Of a DNA stretch of 64,000 nt, positions 45,721-55,600 are shown piece by piece; positions within the stretch are counted from its first letter, which is position 1; each line of letters starts with the position of its first letter. The notes under the pieces were generated by a model that had not been told where the DNA came from, ran no database searches, and worked only from the letters and a program-made list of their open reading frames with translations. Position numbers and translations under genes: made by a program. This DNA comes from Nocardia stercoris (GTDB taxonomy: Bacteria; Actinomycetota; Actinomycetes; Mycobacteriales; Mycobacteriaceae): the NCBI RefSeq assembly GCF_003696265.1, contig NZ_RFFH01000004.1:248001-312000 (forward strand). The letters run 5' to 3'.

Positions 45721-46835
45721 CGGTGGGCTCCCAGGGCGGTGAGTGGGTCGACGCGGGTGATGCCGAGCGTGGTCAGGACCGCACCGAGCAGGCCCATCAC
45801 CACCAGCAGCACCGCACCGGTCGCGACGGCGGCGGGTTCGAGCGCGAACGGCATGCCGGAGATGAAGTGCGCGCCCCCGACCGCGGCCGCGACGCCGAGT
45901 GCGGTGGCGCCCACCAGGATCGCGGCCGCTTGGGCCACCGCGTCGCGCAGCAGGTAGCCGGTGGGAATGCCCATCGCGCGCAGCACCGCCAGTTCGTGAC
46001 CGCGCTGCACCGTCCAGACCATGAAGAACGCGCCGACCACGAGCGCCGAGATGGCGTACAGGAACACCTTGATCAGCGACATGGTCGACATCTCGGCCGA
46101 ATAGCCGGGGGAGGCGGCGAACGAGGCCTCGCGCGTCATCGTGGACGTGTCGGCCGCGAGATCGCCTGCGCCGAGGTCGATTCCGCCACGGCCGCGCAGG
46201 GCGATCGCCGAGGCCTGCTGGTAGATCTCGGGTTCGGCTCGTTCGCCCGGCGCCAGTCCGGCGTGGATCTCCTGCCAGCGCGGGAGCGGGACGTAGGCCA
46301 CGTCGACGTGGCCGAAGGTGCGCTGGTCCCCGGTGATTCCGACGACGCGCAGGGTGGTCCCCAACCGGTCGACGGTGACGGTGTCGCCGAGCCGGATGCC
46401 GTGGCCGGCGGCGGTGCTGCTCACCACGATGCCGTCCGGCGCGTCCAGGGCGGTGCCGTCGGCCGGCTGCGGGGCGAGGAACGAGCCCGGCCGGACCCCG
46501 AACAGGGCCAGGTCCACCGGTGTGCCGTGGTCGGTGTGCGCGTTGACCAGGGTGTTGCCGAAGGGTTCGGCCTCGGCGACGTCCGGCCGGGCCCGCCACG
46601 AATCCACTTGGCGCAGTTCGACTGTGCTGCGGGTGAAGGCGGATTCGGTCTTGGTGCCCGCGGCGAAGGCGAAGGCGTCCACCGGCATGGCCTTCAGGCC
46701 GGAGACGCCGTCCTGGACCAGGCCGGAGGAGAGTCCGCACAGCATGACGATCAGGACGGCGATCAGGGCTACGACGCCGCCCATCAACCCGAATCTGGAG
46801 CGCGCGAACCACAGTTCGCGCCGGGCTAGAAACAT
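45717..46835 (-). CDS. FtsX-like ABC permease
   Basis: A 372-residue permease with the MacB/FtsX layout: one N-terminal helix (GGVVALIAVLIVMLCGL), a large extracytoplasmic domain (residues about 45-245) and three C-terminal helices (VFLYAISALVVGAFFMVW, AAILVGATALGVAAAVGG and VLLVVMGLLGAVLTTLGI), ending in RVDPLTALGAHR, a family signature. It is the first gene of the TetR-controlled operon, with the operator palindrome 36 bases upstream. Confidence 0.92.
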   Translation of the reverse strand: MFLARRELWFARSRFGLMGGVVALIAVLIVMLCGLSSGLVQDGVSGLKAMPVDAFAFAAGTKTESAFTRSTVELRQVDSWRARPDVAEAEPFGNTLVNAHTDHGTPVDLALFGVRPGSFLAPQPADGTALDAPDGIVVSSTAAGHGIRLGDTVTVDRLGTTLRVVGITGDQRTFGHVDVAYVPLPRWQEIHAGLAPGERAEPEIYQQASAIALRGRGGIDLGAGDLAADTSTMTREASFAASPGYSAEMSTMSLIKVFLYAISALVVGAFFMVWTVQRGHELAVLRAMGIPTGYLLRDAVAQAAAILVGATALGVAAAVGGAHFISGMPFALEPAAVATGAVLLVVMGLLGAVLTTLGITRVDPLTALGAHR

Positions 46836-46870
46836 GGAAACTCCTCTACCTGCACCGATGGCGCTTTGCT

Positions 46871-46903
46871 GACACTATGTCGGTATGATACCGACGCAGT
46901 GTC
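46871..46903 (-). promoter_or_regulatory. 33-bp TetR operator
   Basis: A nearly perfect palindrome made of an outer pair GACACT / AGTGTC and an inner pair GTCGGTAT / ATACCGAC around a single central G; only two bases between outer and inner arms break symmetry. It lies 36 bases before the permease start. It is the most symmetrical operator in the window. Confidence 0.88.
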
Positions 46904-47022
46904 GGGAAGAATTCGGGGGTGGGTGATCGCGGATCGGCCGCGGGGCGCGGTGTGATTCGGGTTGATGACGAGATCGTCGAACTCGCAGTAGCGGAAGCGA
47001 ATCAGTTGGACAATCGGGACCC

Positions 47023-48120
47023 ATGATGAGGACGAAACTCCTGGGCGCCGTGGCTGTCTCGATCGCCCTGGTCGCCGTGTCCGGCTGCGGATCCGACTCC
47101 AGCAGCACCAACAACGCCGGCGGCAGCCCCACTGTGGGGGTGATCCTCCCCGAGACCGCCACCTCCGCCCGCTGGGAAGGCTTCGACCGCCCGATGCTGC
47201 AGAAGGCCTTCGCCGCACAGGGATTCGACGCCGACATCGAGAACGCCCAGGGCGATGTGCAGAAGTTCAGCTCGCTCGCCGACGGCATGATCGCGCAGCG
47301 GGTCAAAGTGCTCGTCATCGCCGCCATCAACAGCGAGGTCGGTGCCGCGGTCGCCAGGAAGGCACACGCGGCCGGTATCCCGACCATCGACTACGACCGG
47401 CTCTCCCTCGGCGGCTCCTCCGACTACTACGTCTCCTTCGACAATGTGAAAGTCGGTGCGCTGCAAGGCACCGCGCTGGCCACCGCGCTGCACGACAAAC
47501 CGGGTGCCCAGGTGATCGAGATCGAGGGCGCGCCCACCGACAACAACGCCACCCTGTTCACGCAGGGTCAGCATCAGGCGTTGCAACCGCTCTACGACTC
47601 CGGCGCGCTGAAACTCGTGCACTCGCAGCCGATCGACGGCTGGGAGAACCAGAAGGGCGGCCAGGTCTTCGAACAGCTGCTCACCGGCAACGGCGGCAAG
47701 GTCGACGGGGTCGTCGCCGCCAACGACGGGCTGGCCGGCGCGGTGATCACCGTGCTGAAGAAGAACGGGCTGAACGGAAAGGTGCCGGTCACCGGCCAGG
47801 ACGCCACCGCAGACGGTCTCAAGGCCATCCTGCGTGGCGACCAGTACATGACGGTGTTCAAGCCGATCCAGGAGGAGGCGGCCGCCGCCGCGAACCTCGC
47901 CGCCGCCCTGGCCAAGGGGGACAAGGCCGCCGCCGACGCCGCGGCCACCGGCACCAGCCACGACCCCAAGGGCAACCGGGACGTGAAATCGATTCTGCTG
48001 GAACCGAAAACCGTCACCAAGGCGGAGGTGAAGCAGGTCGTCGACGGCGGCTACGTCAAGGCGTCCGACCTCTGCTCCGGGGATGTCGCCGCGGCCTGCG
48101 GCCCGCTCGGGATCTCCTGA
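47023..48120 (+). CDS. Sugar-binding lipoprotein of an ABC importer (XylF type)
   Basis: A 365-residue periplasmic-binding-protein-like lipoprotein. The lipobox is VSGC with Cys22. The mature part begins with TVGVILPETATSARWEGFDRP, typical of xylose-binding XylF-type proteins; VAANDGLAGAVITVLKKNGL and VTGQDATADGLKAILRG are the hinge and ligand-site segments of the same family. It brings a pentose or hexose to the transporter encoded next. Two adjacent ATG codons at 47023 and 47026 are possible starts. Confidence 0.9.
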   Translation: MMRTKLLGAVAVSIALVAVSGCGSDSSSTNNAGGSPTVGVILPETATSARWEGFDRPMLQKAFAAQGFDADIENAQGDVQKFSSLADGMIAQRVKVLVIAAINSEVGAAVARKAHAAGIPTIDYDRLSLGGSSDYYVSFDNVKVGALQGTALATALHDKPGAQVIEIEGAPTDNNATLFTQGQHQALQPLYDSGALKLVHSQPIDGWENQKGGQVFEQLLTGNGGKVDGVVAANDGLAGAVITVLKKNGLNGKVPVTGQDATADGLKAILRGDQYMTVFKPIQEEAAAAANLAAALAKGDKAAADAAATGTSHDPKGNRDVKSILLEPKTVTKAEVKQVVDGGYVKASDLCSGDVAAACGPLGIS

Positions 48121-48122
48121 CC

Positions 48123-48896
48123 GTGAGCGCGCCGCTGCTGCGGATCACCGGGCTCAACAAGAGCTTCGGTGCCGTGCACGTCCTGCACGACGTGGAGTTC
48201 ACCGGCCGGGCCGGTGAGGTCACGGCGCTGGTCGGCGACAACGGCGCCGGCAAGTCCACCCTGGTGAAATGCATCGCCGGCGTGCACCCGGCCGACTCCG
48301 GCACCATCGCGGTCCGAGGTGAGCCGGTCCGCTTGCGCGGCACGAAAGACGCTGCGGCACTGGGCATCGAGGTGGTCTACCAGGACCTCGCGCTGGCCGA
48401 CAACCTCGACATCGTGCAGAACATGTTCCTCGGACGCGAACGCGGGAAGCCGTGGCTGCTCGACGAAGCCGGGATGGAACAGGCCGCCCGCGACACCCTG
48501 GCCGCGCTCTCGGTGCGCACCGTGAAATCGGTGCGCACCCCCGTGTCGGCGCTGTCGGGCGGGCAGCGGCAGACCGTGGCGATCGCCAAGGCGGTGCTGT
48601 GGAACAGCGCGCTGGTGCTGCTCGACGAGCCGACCGCGGCGCTCGGCGTGGCGCAGACCCGGCAGGTGCTCGACCTGGTGCGGCGGCTCGCCGAACAGGG
48701 GCTCGCGGTGGTGCTGATCAGCCACAACCTGGCCGACATCTTCGAGGTCGCGGACCGGATCACCGTGCTCTACCTGGGCCGCACGGCGGCCGAGGTACGT
48801 ACCGCGGACGTGACCCGCAATCAGGTGGTGGAGCTGATCACCACCGGGCGGTCGGGGGAACTGGGCCTGGCTCGGCCGGAAACGGCGGCGTTGTGA
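48123..48896 (+). CDS. Sugar ABC importer ATPase, single-domain (XylG/FrcA type)
   Basis: A 257-residue ATPase with Walker A GDNGAGKST, Q-loop VVYQDLALADNL, signature LSGGQRQ, Walker B LVLLDEPTAALG and H-loop SHNL. Unlike RbsA or E. coli XylG it has only one nucleotide-binding domain, so it must work as a homodimer, as in FrcA-type importers. GTG start two bases after the lipoprotein stop. A small coupled ORF and then the permease gene follow. Confidence 0.91.
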   Translation: MSAPLLRITGLNKSFGAVHVLHDVEFTGRAGEVTALVGDNGAGKSTLVKCIAGVHPADSGTIAVRGEPVRLRGTKDAAALGIEVVYQDLALADNLDIVQNMFLGRERGKPWLLDEAGMEQAARDTLAALSVRTVKSVRTPVSALSGGQRQTVAIAKAVLWNSALVLLDEPTAALGVAQTRQVLDLVRRLAEQGLAVVLISHNLADIFEVADRITVLYLGRTAAEVRTADVTRNQVVELITTGRSGELGLARPETAAL

Positions 48897-49099
48897 GCAG
48901 AACTGCCCGCGGACGGGTCGCCGAGGACAGCGACGGGCTTCGCCGTCCGCGAGACGGCGGCGTGCCGATCGTCGACCTGTGGCGGGTGGTGGCCGTCCCG
49001 ACGGGTGACCAGTTCTCGGATGCGAGACACGCAGTAATTGCCAGGTGCCCGAAGGTGATTCGGATGCCGAGCGCTGCCGGGCGACGGAAGGGCAAATGA
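48893..49099 (+). CDS. Small ORF bridging ATPase and permease genes
   Basis: A 68-residue frame whose GTG overlaps the ATPase stop (GTGA) and whose stop overlaps the permease start (ATGA). Composition is basic and Arg-rich with no membrane segment or recognised motif. It may be a real coupled small protein or simply a translated spacer that keeps ribosomes moving to the permease gene. The alternative is 200 bases of untranslated spacer. Confidence 0.35.
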   Translation: MSRTARGRVAEDSDGLRRPRDGGVPIVDLWRVVAVPTGDQFSDARHAVIARCPKVIRMPSAAGRRKGK

Positions 49100-50535
49100 T
49101 GTCGGAGATTTCGGCTGTGGAGGCTCGCGAACACGACCGGGAACCCTCGGCGATAGCGGATTTCGGGATCGACACGACACCGGTGACGGTCGGCGAGGCG
49201 ATCCGCGGTTATGTGGCCGGGCTGCGTGCCGGCGAAATCGGTTCGCTACCGGCGCTGTTGGGCCTGGTGGTGCTGGTCGTGTTGTTCTCGGCGCTGTCGG
49301 ATGTGTTCCTGTCGCTGAACAACATCGCGAATCTGCTGGCGCAGGGGGCGGGCCAGACCGTCATCGCGATGGGCATCGTGTATGTCCTGCTGCTCGGCGA
49401 GATCGACCTGTCGGCGGGTACCGCGTCCGGGGTGGCCGGGGCGGTGCTCGCGATGCACTACGTCGACAACGGAAACCTGGTGTCGGGCATGGGGCACACG
49501 GTCTTCTTCGTCTTCGTGGCCCTGCTGGTGCTCGCGGCTGTGCTGGCCGCGCTGCTGCGGCTGTGGGCGGGTACCGCGGTCTCGCTGCTGGGGCTGGCGA
49601 TCACGCTGATCGGGTTCCACGCGGACCCGTGGATCGAGATGCTGCTCGCGGTCTGCGTCGGCACCGCGATCGGCTGCATCACCGGCTTCCTCATCGCCCG
49701 GATCGGAATGCCGTCCTTCGTGGTCACTTTGGCGCTGTTCCTCACCTGGCAGGGTGCGATCCTGCAGCTGATCGGCGACGGCGGGGTGCTCGGGATCAGT
49801 TCCTCGCATGTGCTCGACCAGGTGGCCAACGGCAACCTGCCGGTGCTGTGGAGCTGGGTGCTGTACGTGGTGGCCGGCGGCGGCTGGGCGGTGCTCACCG
49901 TGGGCGGTCACTTCCGCAGGCGGGCACAGGGATTGGTGACCACGCCGACCGCGCTGGTGCTGGTCCGGGCCGGTGCGGTGCTGGTCCTGGCCGGGGTGGC
50001 GACCGCGTTGCTGACGGTGAATCGTTCACCGAGCCCGATGATCCGGATCGCGGGGGTGCCCTATGTGGTGCCGATCGTGCTGGTGCTGCTGGTGATCGGG
50101 TCCTATGTGCTGGACCGGACCGCGTACGGCCGGCACCTGTACGCGATCGGCGGCAACGCCGAGGCGGCGCGCCGGGCCGGGATCGACGTGACCCGGTTGC
50201 GGGCAAGCGTTTTCATCATCTGCTCGGCCACCGCGGCGGTCGGCGCGATCATCTACTCCTCGAAGGTCGGGTCGGTGGATCCGCAGGCCGGTGGGCTCAA
50301 CACGCTGTTGTTCGCGGTGGGTGCCGCGGTGATCGGTGGTACGTCGTTGTTCGGCGGGCGCGGGCGGGTGTCGGACGCGGTGATCGGGGGCGCGGTGCTG
50401 GCGGTGGTGTCCAACGGTCTAGGGCTGCTGCGGCAGCCGGCGGCGGTGGTGTCGATCGTGACGGGCTTGGTGTTGCTGTTGGCGGCATCGGTGGACGCGG
50501 TGTCGCGACGGCGCAGTGCCACGGCGGCGCGCTGA
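49096..50535 (+). CDS. Sugar ABC importer permease (XylH type)
   Basis: A 479-residue permease of the BPD_transp_2 family, longer than the usual 320-400 because of an N-terminal acidic lead (residues 1-50) and extra loop. About ten membrane helices are visible. The LLLGEIDLSAGTASGVAGA and IGGTSLFGGRGRVSDAVIGG segments mark the family. The ATG has GGAAGGG upstream. With the lipoprotein and ATPase it forms a complete xylose/ribose-like importer. Confidence 0.91.
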   Translation: MMSEISAVEAREHDREPSAIADFGIDTTPVTVGEAIRGYVAGLRAGEIGSLPALLGLVVLVVLFSALSDVFLSLNNIANLLAQGAGQTVIAMGIVYVLLLGEIDLSAGTASGVAGAVLAMHYVDNGNLVSGMGHTVFFVFVALLVLAAVLAALLRLWAGTAVSLLGLAITLIGFHADPWIEMLLAVCVGTAIGCITGFLIARIGMPSFVVTLALFLTWQGAILQLIGDGGVLGISSSHVLDQVANGNLPVLWSWVLYVVAGGGWAVLTVGGHFRRRAQGLVTTPTALVLVRAGAVLVLAGVATALLTVNRSPSPMIRIAGVPYVVPIVLVLLVIGSYVLDRTAYGRHLYAIGGNAEAARRAGIDVTRLRASVFIICSATAAVGAIIYSSKVGSVDPQAGGLNTLLFAVGAAVIGGTSLFGGRGRVSDAVIGGAVLAVVSNGLGLLRQPAAVVSIVTGLVLLLAASVDAVSRRRSATAAR

Positions 50536-50615
50536 TCGCGAGGTGTGCCGGATCGCCGTTGGTCGTCGCGGAATCACCTTGCGCAACAGGGCTGTTCGGC
50601 GCGAAGCCGGTAAGC

Positions 50616-51236
50616 TCAGGACGCGGGCTTGCCGGTGATCGCCCCGAGCATGCCGGTCAGCAACCGCAGGCGCTGTTCTTCGATCTCGGGCATCGGATAG
50701 ATCGCCCGGCTGAGCGCCTCGCCGTTGAACAGGTGCACCACGCTGGTGACCAGCGTCTGCCGGACCTCCGGCGGGAGGGCCTCGTAGCCGGGTACGGTGG
50801 CCGCCAGCTCGCCGGTGAGCTCGTAGGCGTGGCGCATGAGCGGGCGCAGTTTGTCGGCGAGTTCGGGAGTGGTGCGGGCGGCGACGACCAGTTCGTGCCA
50901 GACGGTGTTGAGCGGGCCGCGGGTGCCCTCGCGCACGGCGACCAGGGCGGCGGCGATCGGATCGGCGCCCGCGGGTACCGCCGCCAGCTTGGCGGCGAAC
51001 CCTTGCGCGTGCCGGTGCGAGACCTCCTCGGCCGCGGCGATGATGACGTCGTGCCGGGTCGGGAAGTGGCGCAGCAGCGCGCCCTGCGATACCTCGGCGC
51101 GGCGGCAGATCTCGCGAATCGTGGTGCGGCCGTAGCCGACTTCGGTGATGGACTCGATGGTCGCGTCGACGATGCGGGCCATCGTCGATTCCTTGCGCTC
51201 CCGTTGGGTCCGCCGTGGCTTGTTGGCACCGGTCAC
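50616..51236 (-). CDS. TetR-family regulator of the divergent lipase
   Basis: A 206-residue TetR protein with HTH TTIREICRRAEVSQGALLRHF and the usual helix-4 start. It starts at GTG and is divergent from the secreted lipase gene with an inverted repeat between them. It most likely represses the lipase gene and itself. Its stop faces that of the sugar permease. Confidence 0.87.
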   Translation of the reverse strand: MTGANKPRRTQRERKESTMARIVDATIESITEVGYGRTTIREICRRAEVSQGALLRHFPTRHDVIIAAAEEVSHRHAQGFAAKLAAVPAGADPIAAALVAVREGTRGPLNTVWHELVVAARTTPELADKLRPLMRHAYELTGELAATVPGYEALPPEVRQTLVTSVVHLFNGEALSRAIYPMPEIEEQRLRLLTGMLGAITGKPAS

Positions 51237-51261
51237 GCTACGACCCTAGCGTGCGGCAAAC

Positions 51262-51283
51262 ATAGAGTACGCATGCCCTCTAT
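51262..51283. promoter_or_regulatory. Inverted repeat between tetR and lipase genes
   Basis: ATAGAG-N10-CTCTAT, perfect six-base arms, with an internal GCATGC. It lies 26 bases before the tetR start and 78 bases before the lipase start; a -10-like CATAGAGT overlaps it. Confidence 0.55.
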
Positions 51284-51361
51284 TGACAACCCTCGAAACG
51301 ACCGCCAAGCTTGCGATCAGACCTTGCGTGACGCCTGTCATGCCCAGACCTGGAGACAGCG

Positions 51362-52552
51362 TTGCGAATCTCGAACACCCGCATCCGGATCGGCGCGGCC
51401 TCGGCCCTGGCCGCCGTCCTGGTCGCCGGCCCGGCCGTCACCGCCACCGCCGCACCCGCCGTCCCACTCGACGAGTTCCACACCGCACCGGCCGACATCG
51501 CGGACCTACGGCCCGGTGCCGTGGTCGCGACCCAGCAGCTGAACCTGCCCGCCTACCCCGGCGCCGACGTCTGGCAGATCTCCTACCGCACCGCCGACGA
51601 GCGCGACCGGCCGGAGATGACCGTGACCACCCTGCTGGTCCCCGATTCGCCCTGGACCGGGCCCGGCGCGCGGCCCGTGGTGTCACTGGAACAGGCCGAG
51701 GACTCCTCCGGCGCCCAATGCGCGCCCTCGGTCGCGACCGCCACCGGCAACGACTTCCTCAGCCACCGGTTCGTGCAGCACGTACTCGACCGGAACTGGG
51801 CCGTCGCCATGCCCGACTTCGAAGGGCCGCGTTCGCTGTTCATGGTCGGCGCGCAGTCCGCGCACGCGGTACTCGACGGGATCCGCGCCGTGCGCAACGC
51901 CGGCATCGACGACATCGGCGCCGACAATCCGTGGGCGCTCGAAGGCTATTCCGGTGGCGCCGGTGCCGCCGGCTGGGCGGCACAGGCGCAGCCCGGCTAC
52001 GCACCCGACATCACCTTCGCCGGCGTCGCGGTCGGCGGCATGCCGGCCGACCCGCAGGCCACCGCCGAATACCTGGACGGCGGACCGTTCGCCGGCCTGG
52101 TGTTCGCGGCCCTGTCCGGAGTCTCCGACGAGTACCCCGAAGCCGGTATCCCGGAGCTGCTCAACGCGCAGGGCACCGCCGATCTGGAGAACTCGCGCAA
52201 CCGGTGCGCGCGGGATCTCATCGCCCAGTTCGCTTTCCGGAGCGTCAAGCGGGACGCCGCAGCGGGTGATCCGCTCACCGCGCCGGACGTGGCCGCCGTC
52301 CTCGCGCAGAGCACCATGGGCGCCACCGCACCCGCCGCGCCGGTCTACGACTATCACGCGATTCCCGACGAGGTCGTGCCCGTCGGCCAGGACGACACCC
52401 TCACCCGGAACTGGTGTGCCGCAGGCGGAACCGTCCTGATCGACCGCGACCCGGAGGCGGAACACGTCTCGGAGAGCATGCTGCGCGAAACAGAGGCTCT
52501 GGATTACCTGGCCGACCGCTTCGCCGGGATCCCCGCACCCAGCAGCTGCTGA
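51362..52552 (+). CDS. Secretory lipase
   Basis: A 396-residue member of the secretory lipase (LIP) family. A signal peptide (residues 1-31, ending TATAA) precedes the mature enzyme. Catalytic Ser197 lies in GYSGGA, an Asp in AIPDEVVP, and a His in AEHVSES near the end. It should hydrolyse triglycerides or other esters outside the cell, supplying fatty acids. The start is a TTG codon, as no ATG or GTG fits the signal peptide. It is divergent from its probable TetR repressor. Confidence 0.87.
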   Translation: MRISNTRIRIGAASALAAVLVAGPAVTATAAPAVPLDEFHTAPADIADLRPGAVVATQQLNLPAYPGADVWQISYRTADERDRPEMTVTTLLVPDSPWTGPGARPVVSLEQAEDSSGAQCAPSVATATGNDFLSHRFVQHVLDRNWAVAMPDFEGPRSLFMVGAQSAHAVLDGIRAVRNAGIDDIGADNPWALEGYSGGAGAAGWAAQAQPGYAPDITFAGVAVGGMPADPQATAEYLDGGPFAGLVFAALSGVSDEYPEAGIPELLNAQGTADLENSRNRCARDLIAQFAFRSVKRDAAAGDPLTAPDVAAVLAQSTMGATAPAAPVYDYHAIPDEVVPVGQDDTLTRNWCAAGGTVLIDRDPEAEHVSESMLRETEALDYLADRFAGIPAPSSC

Positions 52553-52674
52553 ACCGGCGATGACCGCGCCACGAACTCCCTGCGCGCGATACGAACTCGG
52601 TCCCGCGCGCGATTCACTGCCGGACAATCGACAGTGATTCCCGGCACCGGACCGGGCCGTGGAGGGGAGAGGCC

Positions 52675-55600
52675 GTGGGCGGGCTGCCGTTGATCGAGGT
52701 TCGCGGGCACGGGATGGCACCGCGGCGCATAGTGCTGGAACGGCCACTCGAAGTGGGCCGGGGCGGGGACGGCCTGGTGGTGGCCGACGACCGGGTGTCG
52801 CGCCGGCATCTGCGGCTGGTACCCAGCCCGATCGCGCTGTCGGTGGTGGACCTGGGCAGCCGCAACGGGACCACCGTGAACGGTGTGCCGCTGACCGGGC
52901 GGGCGACGCTGGCAGCGGGGGACGTGGTGCGTTTCGGGGGCACCGAAATCGTGATCCTGCATGTTCCGACGGTGGAACCCGACGGCGACCTGGGTGGCAC
53001 CACACTCGCCCCGGCGTCGGCCGCCGCGCCACCGCCACCGGGCCCCGCGCCGGTTCGGCCGGTATGGCTGACGACCGCGGAGCGGGTCCTCGGTATCGAC
53101 CCGACCGGGACCCGGAACCTGTTCCCGTCCTTCACTGACCTGCCGTCGCGAATTCCCTTGCGGCTGTGGCAGATTGCCCGGCTCGTCAGTGTCGTGGCCT
53201 ATCTCGCGGTGGTGGTGGCGCTGTTCGTGCGGCCCGCCGGTGGGCTGTTCGTGTTCTTCGGCATCGTCGTCCCGCTGCTGCCCGGGCTGTTCCTCATCGC
53301 ACCTGGCTTGTGGCGCAACATCTGTCCGCTCGCGGCGACCAACCAGGTGCCGCGACTGTTCGGATTCACCCTGGCCAAGAATCCGCCCGAATGGCTGTAC
53401 AGCCGTGGGTATCTCGTGGCCATCACACTGTTCTTCGGGATCGCGGGCGCCCGGCTGGCCGGGCTGGACCGGGTCGGGCCGGCCGCCGGTGTGGCGCTGG
53501 CCGGGGTGGCCACCGCCGCGTTCACCGGCGGCTTCGTCTACAAGGGCAAGAGCGGCTGGTGCTCGACGGTGTGCCCGCTGTTCCCGCTGCAGCGCGCCTA
53601 CGGGCAGACGCCGTTCGTCACCGTCGCCAACAACCACTGTCAGCCCTGTGTGGGATGTGCCAAGAACTGCTTCGACTTCCGGCCGCGGTCGGCGTATCAG
53701 CTCGACCTCACCGACACCGATCGAGGCTGGAGTGCGCCGCGAAAACTGTTCGTGGCCGCGCTTCCCGGGTTCGTGCTCGGGTTCTTCACGCTGACCGGGC
53801 AGACGGGAACCGCACTGCCGCAACGCTATGCGGTGCTCGCGCTGATCATGCTCACCGCGGTCGGGCTGTTCTTCGCGGTGGAGGCGATGACCGCGATCAG
53901 CGCCTCGCTGCTCACCTCCGGGTATGCCGCGATGGCGCTGAACATCTTCTACTGGTTCGCCGGAGTCACCCTGGCCAAGTCGTTCGCCACCGTGACCGGC
54001 GTCGGCGCGCCCTGGTTGCGGTGGCCGATCAGCGTTTTCGTGCTGCTGGCCACCCTGGTGTGGTTGGCGCGGACCCGGGTCGTGGAACTGCAGCACGCGC
54101 ACGCCAGCGGGACCCGGACCGCGCCGGTGGTACTGCCCTTCCCGCGTGTGCGCAGCACACCCGCGGCCGAACCCGGGCTGTCGGTGGTGTTCCAGCCCGG
54201 CGGATCCCGGGTCGCGGCCGATGTGGGGATGAGCCTGCTCGACGTCGCCGAACAGGCCGGGCAGCCCGTCGAGGCGGGCTGCCGGATGGGGGTCTGCGGC
54301 GCGGATCCCGTTGCGGTGCTGGAGGGTATGCCGTGCCTGACCGCGATCGGCGCGGACGAGAAGAACACCCTGCAGCGGCTCGGGTTCGCCGACAACACCC
54401 GGATGGCGTGCTGCGCGCGGATCGAACGCGGCACGGTCACCGTCGGGCTCACACCCGAGCCGGGCCGCGAGGTGACCACCGCCCGCGGCCGGGCCGACCG
54501 GTCGATCGTCAGTGTCGTGGTGCTGGGCAACGGAATCGCGGGTGTCACCGCCGCGGACTTCGTGCGCCGCGGGCACCCCGACTGCGAGATCCATCTGGTC
54601 GGGCGGGAACCGCACGACTTCTACAACCGCATGGGCATCTCCCGCCTGGTCTACGGCCGGTCGGCGATGCAGGGCCTGTCGCTGCTGCCCGCGACCTGGT
54701 ACGACGAACATCAGGTCACCACCTGGCTCAACACCCTGGCCACCGGTATCGACCCGGTCGGCCGCCGCGTGCACCTGGGCACCGGCGACGTGTTGCCCTA
54801 CGACCGGTTGATCGTGGCCACGGGCGCCGACAGCACCCGGCCCGAGGTCGACGGATTCGGTTGTCCCGGAACCTTCGTGCTGCGCGAAGCCCACGACGCG
54901 ATGGCCCTGCGCGCCTACGTGCAACAGCACCGGTGCGGGCGGGCAGTGGTGGCCGGCGGTGGGTTGCTCGGGCTGGAAGCGGCGTACGCGCTACGGCAGC
55001 TGGGGCTCGCGGTGACCGTCCTGGAACGCGGAAAACGCTTGCTGTCCAAACAACTCGACCCGCGCGCCTCCGAGCTGGTGCACGCGCACTTCCGTGCCCA
55101 CGGCATCGAGGTCCTGATCGGTGCCGAAACCCGCAGTGTGCTGGGCGATCCCGCGGTCCGGGCGGTGGAGCTGCGCGACGGCCGCCGCCTCGGGACCGAT
55201 ATCTTCCTGGCCGCCATCGGAATCCGGCCGCGGGCCGATCTGGCGCGACGGGCGGGGATCCCCGTCGGCAAGGGCATCCTGGTCGACGACCGGATGGCGA
55301 CCGCGATCCCGGGCGTCTACGCGGCCGGTGATGTCGCCGAGCACGCCGGCCGGGTGCTGGGACTGTGGCCGATCGCGGCCGATCAGGCGCGGATCGCGGC
55401 CGTCAACGCCCTCGGCGGCGACGAGACCCTGCCGGTGGAGAATCCGGCGGCGATCCTCAAAGGTGTGGGGCTGGAACTGTTCTCGATCGGAACCGTGCAG
55501 CCGGGCCCGGGTGACGAGGAGATCGTCGTCGATCACGGTGCCGCATTCTCCTACCGGCGGCTGGTGATCTCACGCGGGCGGGCGGTCGGTGCGACGGTGC

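Noticed and set aside
53166..55331. A 721-codon frame within the FHA-redox fusion gene
   Set aside because: Out of frame with a gene that shows several conserved redox motifs; Arg/Gly-rich translation.
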